A stretch of 64,000 bases of DNA from BOG-931 sp963761525 (lineage in GTDB: Bacteria; Pseudomonadota; Alphaproteobacteria; Rhizobiales; Xanthobacteraceae): positions 434,001 to 498,000 of the forward strand of contig CAVXHG010000009.1 in assembly GCA_963761525.1 (NCBI GenBank), written 5' to 3'. This document shows positions 1 through 9,100 of the stretch, piece by piece; positions within the stretch are counted from its first letter, which is position 1; each line of letters begins with the position of its first letter. The notes below the pieces were generated by a model. The model had not been told where the DNA came from and searched no databases. It was given only the letters and a program-made list of their open reading frames with translations. The position numbers and the translations under genes are program-made.

Positions 1-177
1 GTGGTGCGCGAAATCCTGGAAGAAGAGGGACTGCCTGAGGCAAACTTCTACCAGATCGCCGGCAAGGCGGACACCGACCCGTTATTTCCTGACGACCCCT
101 TTATGGCCGCCAACCGCCGGATCACAATCACGCTGATGCGTGAGGCGCCGCCGGTTCCACCGGGCCTGAAGCCTTAA
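1..177 (+). CDS. motB: Flagellar motor protein MotB, C-terminal fragment
   Basis: The window opens inside this reading frame and shows its last 58 codons, ending at TAA 175-177. The visible part is the end of an OmpA/MotB peptidoglycan-binding domain: the segment AGKADTDPLFPDDPFMAANR followed by RITITLM is typical of the last helix and strand of that domain. A short proline-rich tail follows. MotB is the stator subunit that anchors the flagellar motor to peptidoglycan; the membrane segment with its proton-carrying Asp would lie upstream of this window. The motB assignment rests on resemblance to rhizobial MotB tails as I recall them; another OmpA-domain protein is possible. Confidence 0.75.
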   Translation: MVREILEEEGLPEANFYQIAGKADTDPLFPDDPFMAANRRITITLMREAPPVPPGLKP

Positions 178-361
178 GTCGCCTGCAGAATTAAGCTCGA
201 TTCGCACCGCTACGGCCCTTGTAACGGGTTTGCGGCATAGGCACCTCAGCCGGCACCCGAGGGGCGTTGGCGGTTCGTTCTTTTGCGATTGTGTGACACT
301 CACCGCGCCGGAAAATGGCGCGATGTCGAGCATGACTCTCCTGTCGGGACGGTGTATAGGC

Positions 362-389
362 GCTGCCCTGCATCCGTTCTCGGGGCAGC
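362..389 (+). promoter_or_regulatory. Stem-loop in the kup leader
   Basis: Seven-base arms gctgccc (362-368) and gggcagc (383-389) enclose a 14-base loop and end 34 bases before the kup start. No T-run follows, so it is not a classical terminator. The 246 bases between motB and kup hold no convincing gene. A role in kup expression is only a guess. Confidence 0.25.
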
Positions 390-423
390 AGCAGGAGCAG
401 GGCGAGAGCCTGTTTCATCCTTC

Positions 424-2385
424 ATGGCAGAAAGCGTGACCGCTCCTATCGGGAGCGAAACGCCGGTGGACGGCAGCGTCGGCGCACGTTCCGGCGCCGG
501 CTTCTGGGCGCTTGCGCTGGGCAGCATCGGTGTCGTCTACGGCGACATCGGTACCAGCCCGCTCTACGCGTTCCGCGAAGCCATCATCGCTGCTTCTGGT
601 CCGCACCACTATGAGGCGTTGCGGCGCGGCGAGGAAACTCTGGCGCGTGGCGACGTGCTGGGTGTGGTGTCGCTCATCTTATGGGCGCTCTTCATTATCG
701 TGACGCTGAAGTACGTCGTGCTCTTGCTGCGCGCCGATAATAACGGGGAGGGCGGCACGCTCACCTTGATGGCGTTAGCGTCGCGCGCGGTCGGCCGTCA
801 TACCAAGGCTGCCGCATGGGTCGCGCTGCTCGGCATCGTCAGCGCCGCCCTGTTTTATGGCGACGCGGTCATCACGCCGGCGTTGTCCGTGCTGTCGGCG
901 GTCGAAGGTCTCGACGTCGCGACGCCGCGATTTCACGATTATGTCGTGCCGCTGACGATTGTGATCCTGGTGATCCTGTTCGCGTTTCAGTCGTGGGGAA
1001 CGGCGAGGGTCGCGGCCTTGTTCGGCCCGATCATGGTGGTGTGGTTCATCGCCATCGCCATTCCCGGCGTCATGGCGATCATGGGCGATCCGGGCATTCT
1101 GTGGGCGATCTATCCGTTCTACGGCGTCTCCTTTCTTTTGCATCACGGCATCATCGGCTTGTTCACACTTGGCGCGGTGTTTCTCGCCGTCACCGGCGCC
1201 GAAGCTTTGTACGCCGACCTCGGCCACTTCGGCCGCGGGCCAATTCAGATCGCCTGGATCGCGTTGGTCTTGCCGTCACTGGCGCTCAATTACCTGGGGC
1301 AGGGCGCACTGGTGCTCGCCAATCCAAAGGCGATCGAAAATCCGTTCTTTCTGCTCTATCCCAAATGGCTGCTGATGCCGTCAGTCGTCCTGGCAACGGT
1401 CGCGACCGTGATCGCGAGCCAGGCCGTGATAACAGGCGCTTATTCGCTGAGCAGCCAGGCGATTCAGCTCGGATTGCTGCCGCGGCTCGAGGTTCGTCAT
1501 ACCTCGGCGCAGCAGGCCGGTCAGATTTACATGCCGCGAGTGAACGTGCTGCTGCTGATCGCGGTATTGCTTCTGGTGGCGTTGTTCCGTTCTTCCAGCG
1601 CGCTTGCTTCCGCCTACGGCATCGCAGTGACCGGCACCATGGTCGTAACCTGCATGATGGCCTTCATCGTGATCTGGCGGATGTGGCATTGGTCCATGCT
1701 CGCTGCCGCCGCGCTTATTCTCCCGTTCCTGTTCATTGACCTCACCTTTTTGTCGGCAAACCTGCTTAAGGTCGTCGAAGGCGGTTGGGTGCCGCTGGCG
1801 CTCGGCGGCGTGGTGATGCTGGTGATGTATACGTGGCGGCGCGGTACCAGAATTCTTTACGAGAAGACACGGCGGCTCGAGACGCCGCTTGAAGATCTGG
1901 TGCGTATGCTGGAGCGGAAGCCGCCGCAGCGCGTGCCAGGCACCGCGGTCTTCCTCACCAGCGATCCCTCCAGCGCGCCGACGGCGCTGATGCACAGCCT
2001 CAAGCACTACAAAGTGCTGCACGAGAAAAACGTCATCATCAGCGTCGAAACCACCCACACGCCGCGCGTTCCGAACAACGAGCGCGTGCGTATTGAATCG
2101 GTCGGTTCGACTTTTCTGCGGGTCGTGCTGCGGTTCGGCTATATGGAGACGCCGAATATTCCCCGCGCGCTCGCAATCGCGCGCAAGCTCGGCTGGCAAT
2201 TCGACATCATGTCGACGTCGTTTTTCCTGTCGCGCCGGTCGCTGCGGCCGGCACCTCACTCATTCATGCCACGCTGGCAGGATCGGCTGTTCATCTGGTT
2301 GGCCCGTTCGGCCAACGATGCCACCGACTATTTCCAGATCCCGACCGACCGTGTGGTCGAGGTTGGGACGCAAGTGACGGTTTGA
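424..2385 (+). CDS. kup: Low-affinity potassium transporter Kup
   Basis: A 653-residue inner-membrane K+ uptake protein of the KUP/HAK/KT family, which takes up potassium probably by H+ symport. The family signature GDIGTSPLYAF lies near residue 40. About twelve hydrophobic segments fill the first 450 residues and a soluble C-terminal domain of about 200 residues follows, the normal layout and length. The frame stays open upstream to 283, but the ATG at 424 gives the conserved N-terminus (MAESVTAPIG) just before the first membrane segment, and the upstream translation is low-complexity and unlike Kup. It stands alone on the strand, 72 bases before the rhodanese gene. Confidence 0.95.
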   Translation: MAESVTAPIGSETPVDGSVGARSGAGFWALALGSIGVVYGDIGTSPLYAFREAIIAASGPHHYEALRRGEETLARGDVLGVVSLILWALFIIVTLKYVVLLLRADNNGEGGTLTLMALASRAVGRHTKAAAWVALLGIVSAALFYGDAVITPALSVLSAVEGLDVATPRFHDYVVPLTIVILVILFAFQSWGTARVAALFGPIMVVWFIAIAIPGVMAIMGDPGILWAIYPFYGVSFLLHHGIIGLFTLGAVFLAVTGAEALYADLGHFGRGPIQIAWIALVLPSLALNYLGQGALVLANPKAIENPFFLLYPKWLLMPSVVLATVATVIASQAVITGAYSLSSQAIQLGLLPRLEVRHTSAQQAGQIYMPRVNVLLLIAVLLLVALFRSSSALASAYGIAVTGTMVVTCMMAFIVIWRMWHWSMLAAAALILPFLFIDLTFLSANLLKVVEGGWVPLALGGVVMLVMYTWRRGTRILYEKTRRLETPLEDLVRMLERKPPQRVPGTAVFLTSDPSSAPTALMHSLKHYKVLHEKNVIISVETTHTPRVPNNERVRIESVGSTFLRVVLRFGYMETPNIPRALAIARKLGWQFDIMSTSFFLSRRSLRPAPHSFMPRWQDRLFIWLARSANDATDYFQIPTDRVVEVGTQVTV

Positions 2386-2456
2386 TTCGCGGACGCAGCT
2401 GACGCAAGCTGTGGTCTGCCCAGGGTTCTATCGACGGTCCCGTCGTCAGGAGAGCG

Positions 2457-2789
2457 ATGATGTCGGATGAAAAGTACAGCGTGCGTGATCTCGATCCCGA
2501 AGAAGTGGCCCGCGGCCTTGAAGCCGGCCGCATGGTGCTGGTCGACGTGCGTGAGCTTAACGAGACCGCGGTCGAGCGTTACCCCAACGCGGTCATCGTC
2601 CCCTTGTCGGTGTTCGATCCGGCGGAGATTCCTGAGCCGCAGGGCCGCGAGGTTGTGTTTGCTTGCCGCTCCGGCCGCCGCTCGGTGACGGCCTCGCTCG
2701 CCGCACAGGAACAGGGTTATCCCTACAGTTCGCATCTGGCGGGCGGGATATTGGCCTGGAAAGCGGCAGGACTGCCGACCGAGAGCTAA
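2457..2789 (+). CDS. Single-domain rhodanese-like sulfurtransferase
   Basis: A 110-residue rhodanese domain with almost nothing else. The active-site loop CRSGRRS near residue 70 carries the cysteine that would hold a persulfide, and the VLVDVRE strand and AGGILAWKAAGLP C-terminus are standard for the GlpE-type fold. No signal peptide is seen, so it is probably cytosolic. Two ATG codons in tandem (2457 and 2460) follow an AGGAG ribosome site; either could start. The sulfur acceptor cannot be inferred from the neighbours (kup upstream, a binding protein downstream). Confidence 0.9.
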   Translation: MMSDEKYSVRDLDPEEVARGLEAGRMVLVDVRELNETAVERYPNAVIVPLSVFDPAEIPEPQGREVVFACRSGRRSVTASLAAQEQGYPYSSHLAGGILAWKAAGLPTES

Positions 2790-2876
2790 CGGCCTTAATC
2801 TCGTCGATCGGTTACTCGATCAGCCCAAAGCCGATATACTTTCAGTGGCGCGCCAGACGCCACCTGGGAGGATTCA

Positions 2877-4118
2877 ATGAATAAAGCATGGTGCATTGTC
2901 GCCGTGGCGCTTTCTGTCGCCGCCGGCGTTCCTTCGCACGCTGCCGATGCCGTCAAGATCGGGGTGATCTACCCGCTCACCGGCAATGCCGCGAGCGCCG
3001 GCCAATCAGCCAAAGACGCAGTCGACATGGCGGCCGATATCGTCAACACCGCTCATCCCGAGCTGAAGAATTTGCCGCTGGGTCCAACCGCCGGCTTGCC
3101 CAATCTCGGCGGCGCCAAGATCGAGCTCGACGAAGCCGACCATCAAGGCAATCCGCAAGTCGGCCAGCAACAGACGCTGCGTCTGATTACCCAGGACCAC
3201 GTTGCCGCAATGCTCGGCTCGTATCATTCCTCAGTGACGCTGGTTGCGACCGCCGTCGCCGAACGGCAGGGCATTCCTTTTTTGGTCGCTGACTCTGTGG
3301 CGGCCAATATCACCGGGCGTGGCTTTAAGTGGACGTTCCGCACCACGCCATACGCGCCGGATTTTGCCAAAGCCTATGCCCAGTTCCTCACCGATCTGAA
3401 GAAATCCGGCACCCGGATCAACAATGTCGCCGTCGTCAACGAGAACACCGACTACGGCACCTCGGTCGCGGCCAGCATTCTTGATGCCGCAAAAGCCGCC
3501 AACATCCCGGTTGCGGCGCAAATCGCCTATAACGCGAATAGCTCCGATGTGAACGCCCAGGTGCTCCAGCTCAAATCGACCAATCCGGATGCGGTGATTT
3601 TCGTCAGCTATACTTCCGATATCATCCTCTACTTCAAGACGATGAAGAATTTTGATTACCTGCCGCCGGTTATTATCGGCGACGATTCCGGATTCTCAGA
3701 TCCGAGCTTCATCCCGAATGTCGGCGACTTGGCGCAGGGCGCGATCAATCGGAGCGCCTTCGACATCGGCAAGCCGGGAACCAACAGCTACATTATAGAC
3801 CAGATGTTCAAGGCCAAATACGGCCGCGATCTCGACGACACCAGCGCACGCTGGATGCAGGGTTTCTTTGTGCTGGCGGATGCGATCAATCGCGCCGGTT
3901 CGACGGAACCCGACAAGATCCAGGCCGCGTTGAAAGCGACCGACCTGAAACCCGATCAGCTCATGATCGGCTACAACGGCGTGAAGTTCGACGATACCGG
4001 CCAGAATATTCTGGCGTCGACTTTCCTCATTCAGCTCAAAGGCAAAGAATATGTTTCGGTCTGGCCGGCTGATCGCGCAACCAACAAGATCGAGCTGCCG
4101 ATGAAGGGCTGGCATTGA
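2877..4118 (+). CDS. Periplasmic ligand-binding protein, branched-chain amino acid (LivJ/LivK) type
   Basis: A 413-residue protein with a clear Sec signal peptide (cleavage near residue 22, after ...VPSHA) and a type-I periplasmic binding fold beginning VKIGVIYPLTGNAASAGQSA. This is the ligand receptor of a HAAT-family ABC transporter. A GGGAGG ribosome site lies just before the ATG. No permease or ATPase genes lie nearby, so it is an orphan receptor here and must work with a transporter encoded elsewhere. The ligand is unknown; family members bind branched-chain amino acids, amides, aromatic acids or urea. A bipartite hairpin follows the stop codon. Confidence 0.9.
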   Translation: MNKAWCIVAVALSVAAGVPSHAADAVKIGVIYPLTGNAASAGQSAKDAVDMAADIVNTAHPELKNLPLGPTAGLPNLGGAKIELDEADHQGNPQVGQQQTLRLITQDHVAAMLGSYHSSVTLVATAVAERQGIPFLVADSVAANITGRGFKWTFRTTPYAPDFAKAYAQFLTDLKKSGTRINNVAVVNENTDYGTSVAASILDAAKAANIPVAAQIAYNANSSDVNAQVLQLKSTNPDAVIFVSYTSDIILYFKTMKNFDYLPPVIIGDDSGFSDPSFIPNVGDLAQGAINRSAFDIGKPGTNSYIIDQMFKAKYGRDLDDTSARWMQGFFVLADAINRAGSTEPDKIQAALKATDLKPDQLMIGYNGVKFDDTGQNILASTFLIQLKGKEYVSVWPADRATNKIELPMKGWH

Positions 4119-4120
4119 TC

Positions 4121-4160
4121 GCGGGCGCTTGAGTCCCGAGCGGACTTGCCGCCCGCTTTC
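4121..4160 (+). terminator. Candidate factor-independent terminator after the binding-protein gene
   Basis: Outer arms gcgggc (4121-4126) and gcccgc (4151-4156) enclose an inner stem agtcc/ggact, and a short TTT follows. It lies between two convergent genes, as expected for a terminator. The T-run is weak. Confidence 0.45.
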
Positions 4161-5063
4161 TCATCGCCAGCGGCGATGCAGCCAGAGCCATTGCTCGGGA
4201 TGCTCACGCACCCATCCTTCGATCACCGACGTGATCTTCTGCGTGGTGCCGGCGATTTCGATCCGGCCTTCGGTATCACGGACCGGATCGATAGCTTCGG
4301 TGAGCTGGCCCCAAAAGCTGTTGCCGTCGGGCTGGCGCACCATTCGGATGCCGTGGATCGGGCACTCGGTCTGCCGTGCGAGTTGCGCGACCAGAGGGTT
4401 GGCGAGGCAGCGGCGCCCGAAGAAAGTCACCTCGACGCCTTTGGTGTAATGCTGGTCGGCCAGCATTCCGACATGGATTCCCGACTCGAGCATGCGCGCG
4501 AGTTTCAACGGAGCGTCAAAGGTTGTCGCGACCAATTCGCCCATCAGCGGTTCGCGAAGCTTAACGATGGCGTCGCTGACGGCAGCAATATTTGGCCGCC
4601 GAAACAGCGCGGCCGTCTTCAAGCCCGTGATTTTGGCGCCGACACCCGGCAGCTCCCAGTTGGCGATGTGAGCGGCAAAACTGATCGTGGCTTTGCCACT
4701 TGCGGCGAGGCGGTCGAACCGAACCTTGGTCTCGTCGTCGTAGACGATCAGGTCAGCCTTGCGCGGCTCAAAACCTTCGACGCCGAAATCGTCGAGATGC
4801 GCGAATTCGACAGCGACGCGACCGAGGTTGCCCCATACTCCGGCAAGAATGGCTTCGATCTCGGCGTCGGACATTTCCGGAAAAGCGGCGTGTAACTGCT
4901 CCCGGCCAAGCCGGTGTTCCTTGAAGAATGGTCCGATCTTGCGCATGAACGCGGCCGCGAGATTTGCCGTGCGTTTGCGATCGAACCAATGAATGGCGTT
5001 GATGAGAGCAACCGCAAGCGTGCCGACGATCGCGTCGAGCACAGGCTTCAAGCGCCGAAACAT
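4161..5063 (-). CDS. lpxXL: Lipid A very-long-chain acyltransferase LpxXL
   Basis: A 300-residue LpxL/HtrB-family acyltransferase. The catalytic HX4E motif is present as AAHIANWE near residue 130, and the C-terminal QWLWLHRRWR is the family hallmark. One N-terminal hydrophobic stretch suggests attachment to the inner membrane. It is the last gene of the acpXL operon and overlaps adh2XL by one base. In rhizobia, LpxXL moves the 27-hydroxyoctacosanoyl (C28) chain from AcpXL onto lipid A. The gene order acpXL-fabZXL-fabF2XL-fabF1XL-adh2XL-lpxXL matches that system and is the main reason for this specific name. Confidence 0.92.
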   Translation of the reverse strand: MFRRLKPVLDAIVGTLAVALINAIHWFDRKRTANLAAAFMRKIGPFFKEHRLGREQLHAAFPEMSDAEIEAILAGVWGNLGRVAVEFAHLDDFGVEGFEPRKADLIVYDDETKVRFDRLAASGKATISFAAHIANWELPGVGAKITGLKTAALFRRPNIAAVSDAIVKLREPLMGELVATTFDAPLKLARMLESGIHVGMLADQHYTKGVEVTFFGRRCLANPLVAQLARQTECPIHGIRMVRQPDGNSFWGQLTEAIDPVRDTEGRIEIAGTTQKITSVIEGWVREHPEQWLWLHRRWR

Positions 5064-6169
5064 CAGAAATTGACGATGATCTTGCCGAACACCTGCCGGC
5101 TTTCGAGGCGGGCGAGACCGCGTTCGAAATCGGCAAGCGTCACCTCGGTATCAATCACCGGGCTCAGCCCCGATGCCATTTTGGCCAGGCTTTCGCCGAT
5201 ATTGCGGATTGAGCAGCCGAACGAGCCGAAGATGCGATATTGCTGCAAATAGAGCTGGAACAGATTGAAATTGATCGACTGGCCGGTCGTCGAGCCACAG
5301 GTGACCAGCCGGCCGCCGCGCTTGAGGCACAACAGCGAGCCGTTGAAAGTATCGGGGCCGACATGTTCGAAGGCGACATCGACACCCTTCTTGCCGGTAA
5401 GCTTGCGCACGATGGTTTCGAAGCGATTGGTGCGGTAATTGATGACGTGATCGGCTCCGAGAGCCTTGGCCTTTTCCGCTTTGGCATCGTCGCCGACCGT
5501 GGTGATCACGGTAGCGCCGATGGCCTTTGCCATCTTGATGGCGGTGGTGCCGATGCCGGAGCCGCCGGCTTGTACCAGGATAGTCTCGCCCGGTTGGAGC
5601 TTGGCATTATCGAACAGCATGTGCTGCACGGTACCGAACGCGACCGGTGCACAGGCGGCATCGCGAAAGCTCACGCCCGCAGGGATCGGGACGACGAGAC
5701 GCGCCGGCATATTGATCAGATCGCGGGCAAAACCGTCGACGTGGAAGCCCATGACCCCGGCGACGTTCTCGCAGAGATTATCGCGGCCTTCACGGCAGGC
5801 TTTGCAGGTGCCGCAGGTCAATGCGCCATAAGCGACGACCCGGTCGCCAGCCTTCAATGACGTGACGCCATCGCCGACAGCAGCGATCTGGCCTGCCGCC
5901 TCAACGCCGACGATCAGCGGCAGCTTGCGTTTGGCGAATGCCATCCCGCGCCAGCCCCAAACGTCGATGTGATTGAGCCCAATCGCCTTGATGCGGATTT
6001 GGACTTCGCCCGGGGCGGGTGCCGCCGGCGTTGCCGTGTCCAGAAGCTCGATCTTGCGGTCGCTCAGCAGTGTCAGGGCGCGCATCATGCCGCCCGCGGC
6101 CGTGAGCGGCTCGTTCAACGCCGGTGTGGCAACGTCGGTCACGCCGGCTCCCGTGTCATGATGAGACAC
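5063..6169 (-). CDS. adh2XL: Zinc-type alcohol dehydrogenase of the acpXL operon
   Basis: A medium-chain dehydrogenase/reductase of up to 368 residues. The cofactor-binding segment GGSGIGTTAIKMAKAIGA is clear, and a cysteine cluster in the first half (CGTCKACREGRDNLC) is a structural-zinc lobe. The start is uncertain: GTG 6169 overlaps fabF1XL by 31 bases, while ATG 6088 gives the usual N-terminus MRALTLL. It is the fifth gene of the very-long-chain fatty acid operon. Its step in making or modifying the hydroxylated C28 chain is not known from sequence; NAD(P)-linked oxidoreduction of an acyl intermediate is the family-level inference. Confidence 0.88.
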   Translation of the reverse strand: MSHHDTGAGVTDVATPALNEPLTAAGGMMRALTLLSDRKIELLDTATPAAPAPGEVQIRIKAIGLNHIDVWGWRGMAFAKRKLPLIVGVEAAGQIAAVGDGVTSLKAGDRVVAYGALTCGTCKACREGRDNLCENVAGVMGFHVDGFARDLINMPARLVVPIPAGVSFRDAACAPVAFGTVQHMLFDNAKLQPGETILVQAGGSGIGTTAIKMAKAIGATVITTVGDDAKAEKAKALGADHVINYRTNRFETIVRKLTGKKGVDVAFEHVGPDTFNGSLLCLKRGGRLVTCGSTTGQSINFNLFQLYLQQYRIFGSFGCSIRNIGESLAKMASGLSPVIDTEVTLADFERGLARLESRQVFGKIIVNF

Positions 6170-7419
6170 ACGTTCTGTCCGCCAAAGCCGAAGGAATTGG
6201 ATATGGCGCGCCGCACGCGCGTGTCGCGCGCTTTGTTTGGTACGACATCGAGCGTGATCGCCGGGTCCGGCATATTGTAGTTGATGGTTGGCGGGATGCG
6301 CTGGTGTTCGAGCGTGAGCAGACTGAATACCGCTTCCACGCCGCCTGCGGCGGTGAGCGCATGGCCGATCATCGATTTGTTGGAGGAGATCGGAATATTC
6401 TTGAGGTGGTCGCCGAATACGGTCGAGACTCCGAGATATTCCATTTTGTCATTCTCAGGCGTCGAGGTGCCGTGCGCGTTGATATAGTCGACGTCTTCGG
6501 GACCGATACCGGCGTCGGCGAGTGCGTTCTTTACGCAGGCAATGATCGGCTTGCCGTCGGGGCTCGAGCGCGTGCGATGGAACGAATCCGATTTTTCGCC
6601 GCAGCCTTCAAGGATACCGAGGATGCGTGCGCCACGCGCTTGCGCATAATCGAGATCTTCCAGGACCAGCGCGGCTGCGCCTTCAGCAAGGACAAATCCG
6701 TCGCGATTTTTCGAGAACGGTTTTGACGCCTGTTCCGGCGGATCGTTCTGCGTCGACAACGCGGAGAGGAGCGAAAAGCGCACCAGAGACTCAGGTGTGA
6801 GCGAACCGTCGGCGGCGACCGCAAGCGCCGCCTGGCACTCACCGCGGCGTATGGCTTCGACGCCGAGTTGAATTGCGCTGCCGCCGGAAGCGCAGGCGGT
6901 ATTGAGCGAGATCGGTGAGCCTTCGGTGCCAAAATGGGCGGCCAGATTCTCGCCGAGGATGCCGTATTTCAGCGACTTATGAATATCGCCGAAGCGGGCG
7001 TCGCGGGCTACGCTGGTGAGCTCGGCATAACCGGCGTCGTCTTTGAGGCCAGCTTCGTTGGCCATGGCGATACGATAATGCCATTCGATTTCGAGCGGCG
7101 GTGCGGCAAAGAACAACGGTCCCGGAAAGCGGCCCTTGCTGCCGATCCCGGCTTCAGCGACGGCTTCTTCGCCGGCCAGCGTGGCGATGCGCTCGGAGAA
7201 TTCCGCGGGCGACATGTAATCTTTGTAGACATCGTTCACCGCGCCCGCGATCGTCGTGCGCAAACCTTCGGTCGGGAAACGGGTGATGGTCCGGATGCCG
7301 GATTGTCCGGCGGTCAATTTCGCCCAGTTGTCGGCTTTGCCGACGCCAAGCGACGAGACAACGCCGATACCCGTCACGGCGACGATGGGGCGGCCGGCTT
7401 TATCGCGTTTCGATGCCAC
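6139..7419 (-). CDS. fabF1XL: Beta-ketoacyl-ACP synthase FabF1XL (catalytic partner)
   Basis: A 426-residue KAS II-type thiolase-fold enzyme that extends acyl chains on AcpXL. The full Cys-His-His triad is visible: Cys in NTACASGG, His in INAHGTSTPEND and His in SMIGHALTAAGG. The start is taken as GTG 7419, preceded by GAAGGG and leading into ASKRDKAGRPIVAVTGIG; an upstream TTG at 7473 would run into fabF2XL and has no good ribosome site. It lies 11 bases downstream of fabF2XL, which lacks the nucleophile, so the two may form a heterodimer. Confidence 0.93.
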   Translation of the reverse strand: MASKRDKAGRPIVAVTGIGVVSSLGVGKADNWAKLTAGQSGIRTITRFPTEGLRTTIAGAVNDVYKDYMSPAEFSERIATLAGEEAVAEAGIGSKGRFPGPLFFAAPPLEIEWHYRIAMANEAGLKDDAGYAELTSVARDARFGDIHKSLKYGILGENLAAHFGTEGSPISLNTACASGGSAIQLGVEAIRRGECQAALAVAADGSLTPESLVRFSLLSALSTQNDPPEQASKPFSKNRDGFVLAEGAAALVLEDLDYAQARGARILGILEGCGEKSDSFHRTRSSPDGKPIIACVKNALADAGIGPEDVDYINAHGTSTPENDKMEYLGVSTVFGDHLKNIPISSNKSMIGHALTAAGGVEAVFSLLTLEHQRIPPTINYNMPDPAITLDVVPNKARDTRVRRAISNSFGFGGQNVCLIMTREPA

Positions 7420-7430
7420 GATGTTTCCCT

Positions 7431-8618
7431 TCAATCGGCTCGTTCTACCAGCGCCAACCCTTCGCCACGCCAATTTCCGACGCTCGTGACGAGAACCTGC
7501 GACAATCCTTGCGGACTTTCTCCCGTGTCACCGCTCCCGGCCGGCGCGAATAGTTTGCCGTGCTCGATTGCGGCGCAGGCGATCCCCACATTGGCCAGGA
7601 ACTGGGTCTCGACCCCATGCCCGATATACGTAGCGGTGTTGCGAACCGGAAGGCCGATGTCCTTAAGAACCGTCAGCTCCCCGGACGTTGCCGGTTCGAT
7701 GCCGGAGGCGCCGGAAATGACAGCCGCGTGGCTGCGGTCCACCTTGCCGGAGATCGCCTGCCATTGGCCGCGCAATGCGGCTTCGGACTCTCCGGGCTTC
7801 CGCTCGTTACGGTCGGCGTAGAGATCGGAAAGTTTTCCGTGTGGCTTGGCACCGCGGGCTTTGGCGTGCTCCGGGCTTTCCAGCACCAGGAAGGCGCCCA
7901 TCGTGGCAAAGGCGACGCCTCCGGTGGGGCCGCGATCCCATATCGGCGCGAATTTGCCCTGCAGCAAAGCGTGGCCGAGCTCGAAAGCGAGCAGCACATC
8001 CCAACGTGCGCCGTTGTAGGAGCCACCGACCAGCGTCAGCTCGCTCTGACCGGAAGCAACGCGCGCCCAGGCAACACGAACCGCATCGAGGCCCGCCGCT
8101 TCCTCGCCCATGAATGTACGCGAGGAGCCAACGACGCCATGGACCAGCGAAATATTGCCGGCAAGCAGGTTGGGCAGTTGCGCCAGAAACAGAGTAGGGC
8201 GCAGGTCACTCATCAGGCGCTCGTTAAGAAAGGCGCCAGGCGTGTTGGATTTGCGGACACCGGCAAGAATTGCATTATCGGCCGCAACGTCGCGTTCGCC
8301 GCCGCCCGCCGCGACGATCATGTCGGTGCGGTCAAGCAATTCGGCGTTGCCGGCAATGCCGGCGTCGCTCAATGCCAGGCCGGCGGCATAGGTGCCGGCG
8401 CGTTGCCAGAGCTCCATCTGGCGCTGGTCCGCTTTCTTCGGGATTTGCTTGTCGAAGCTCATCGCCGGAAGCTGATGCACGATGTAAGGAGCGAACGTGT
8501 TGTCGTCGTAAAGCGGTGGATCGCCTCGCTCGAGGTGATTCCAATTCGCTTCGATCCCCTCGCCGAGACACGTGAGCAGACCGACGCCGGTGATCCACAC
8601 CTCGCGGCGACCCGTCAC
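7431..8618 (-). CDS. fabF2XL: Beta-ketoacyl synthase homologue FabF2XL lacking the catalytic cysteine
   Basis: A 395-residue KAS-fold protein (ITGVGLLTCLG near the N-terminus) that overlaps fabZXL by four bases. Where active synthases have SLNTACASG, this protein reads SLVHGVVGS, so the nucleophilic Cys is replaced (Val in the simplest alignment). The first catalytic His motif (HGTSTPEND) is also absent: the region reads ISGASGIEPATSGE. The second His survives in YIGHGVETQF. This pattern resembles chain-length-factor (KS-beta) partners of polyketide synthases. I infer a non-elongating partner of FabF1XL that may set C26-C28 length. Confidence 0.88.
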   Translation of the reverse strand: MTGRREVWITGVGLLTCLGEGIEANWNHLERGDPPLYDDNTFAPYIVHQLPAMSFDKQIPKKADQRQMELWQRAGTYAAGLALSDAGIAGNAELLDRTDMIVAAGGGERDVAADNAILAGVRKSNTPGAFLNERLMSDLRPTLFLAQLPNLLAGNISLVHGVVGSSRTFMGEEAAGLDAVRVAWARVASGQSELTLVGGSYNGARWDVLLAFELGHALLQGKFAPIWDRGPTGGVAFATMGAFLVLESPEHAKARGAKPHGKLSDLYADRNERKPGESEAALRGQWQAISGKVDRSHAAVISGASGIEPATSGELTVLKDIGLPVRNTATYIGHGVETQFLANVGIACAAIEHGKLFAPAGSGDTGESPQGLSQVLVTSVGNWRGEGLALVERAD

Positions 8619-9091
8619 TTCACTGGCTCCTTGAAGGGATATTGCAAGCGCTCAGCCCAGTCGCGGATCGCCTGGCGAAATTTTGGATTTGGATAGGGCA
8701 GCATGCGATAGGTGATCTGGGCGTTGCAGACGACTTTGTTGTCACGCAGGCCCTTTATTTCGCCAACAGTGAAACCCGAACCTTCGTGGATCACCTTGCC
8801 CTCGAATTCGAGCGCGTCGCCGGGGAACACCGCGGTGCGCATCTTGCCTTCTTTCACACCGGCAAGAATCGGCATGGTATCGAAGTTTACGAGTGCGCTT
8901 GCCAGCCATCCGGTGGTCTGCGCCATGCATTCGATCAACAACACGCCAGGCATCAGTGGATAGCCCGGGAAATGGCCTTCGAATACCGGGCTCTCGTCCG
9001 CTTTGGGTATCGTACAAGCGGTACGGATAAAGCGTTCGCCGATGTCGACGTCGACGATCCGGTCGAGCATCTGGAAATATTCGAGACGCAT
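8615..9091 (-). CDS. fabZXL: 3-hydroxyacyl-ACP dehydratase FabZXL
   Basis: A 158-residue hot-dog-fold dehydratase. The catalytic His is at residue 40 in FEGHFPGYPLMPG, and the acidic partner is Glu54 in LLIECMAQTTGW. It removes water from 3-hydroxyacyl-AcpXL during chain extension. It lies nine bases after acpXL and overlaps fabF2XL by four, so translation is probably coupled through the operon. The XL name comes from gene context; the domain alone would be called FabZ/FabA-like. Confidence 0.93.
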   Translation of the reverse strand: MRLEYFQMLDRIVDVDIGERFIRTACTIPKADESPVFEGHFPGYPLMPGVLLIECMAQTTGWLASALVNFDTMPILAGVKEGKMRTAVFPGDALEFEGKVIHEGSGFTVGEIKGLRDNKVVCNAQITYRMLPYPNPKFRQAIRDWAERLQYPFKEPVK

Positions 9092-9100
9092 CCCGGCGCC

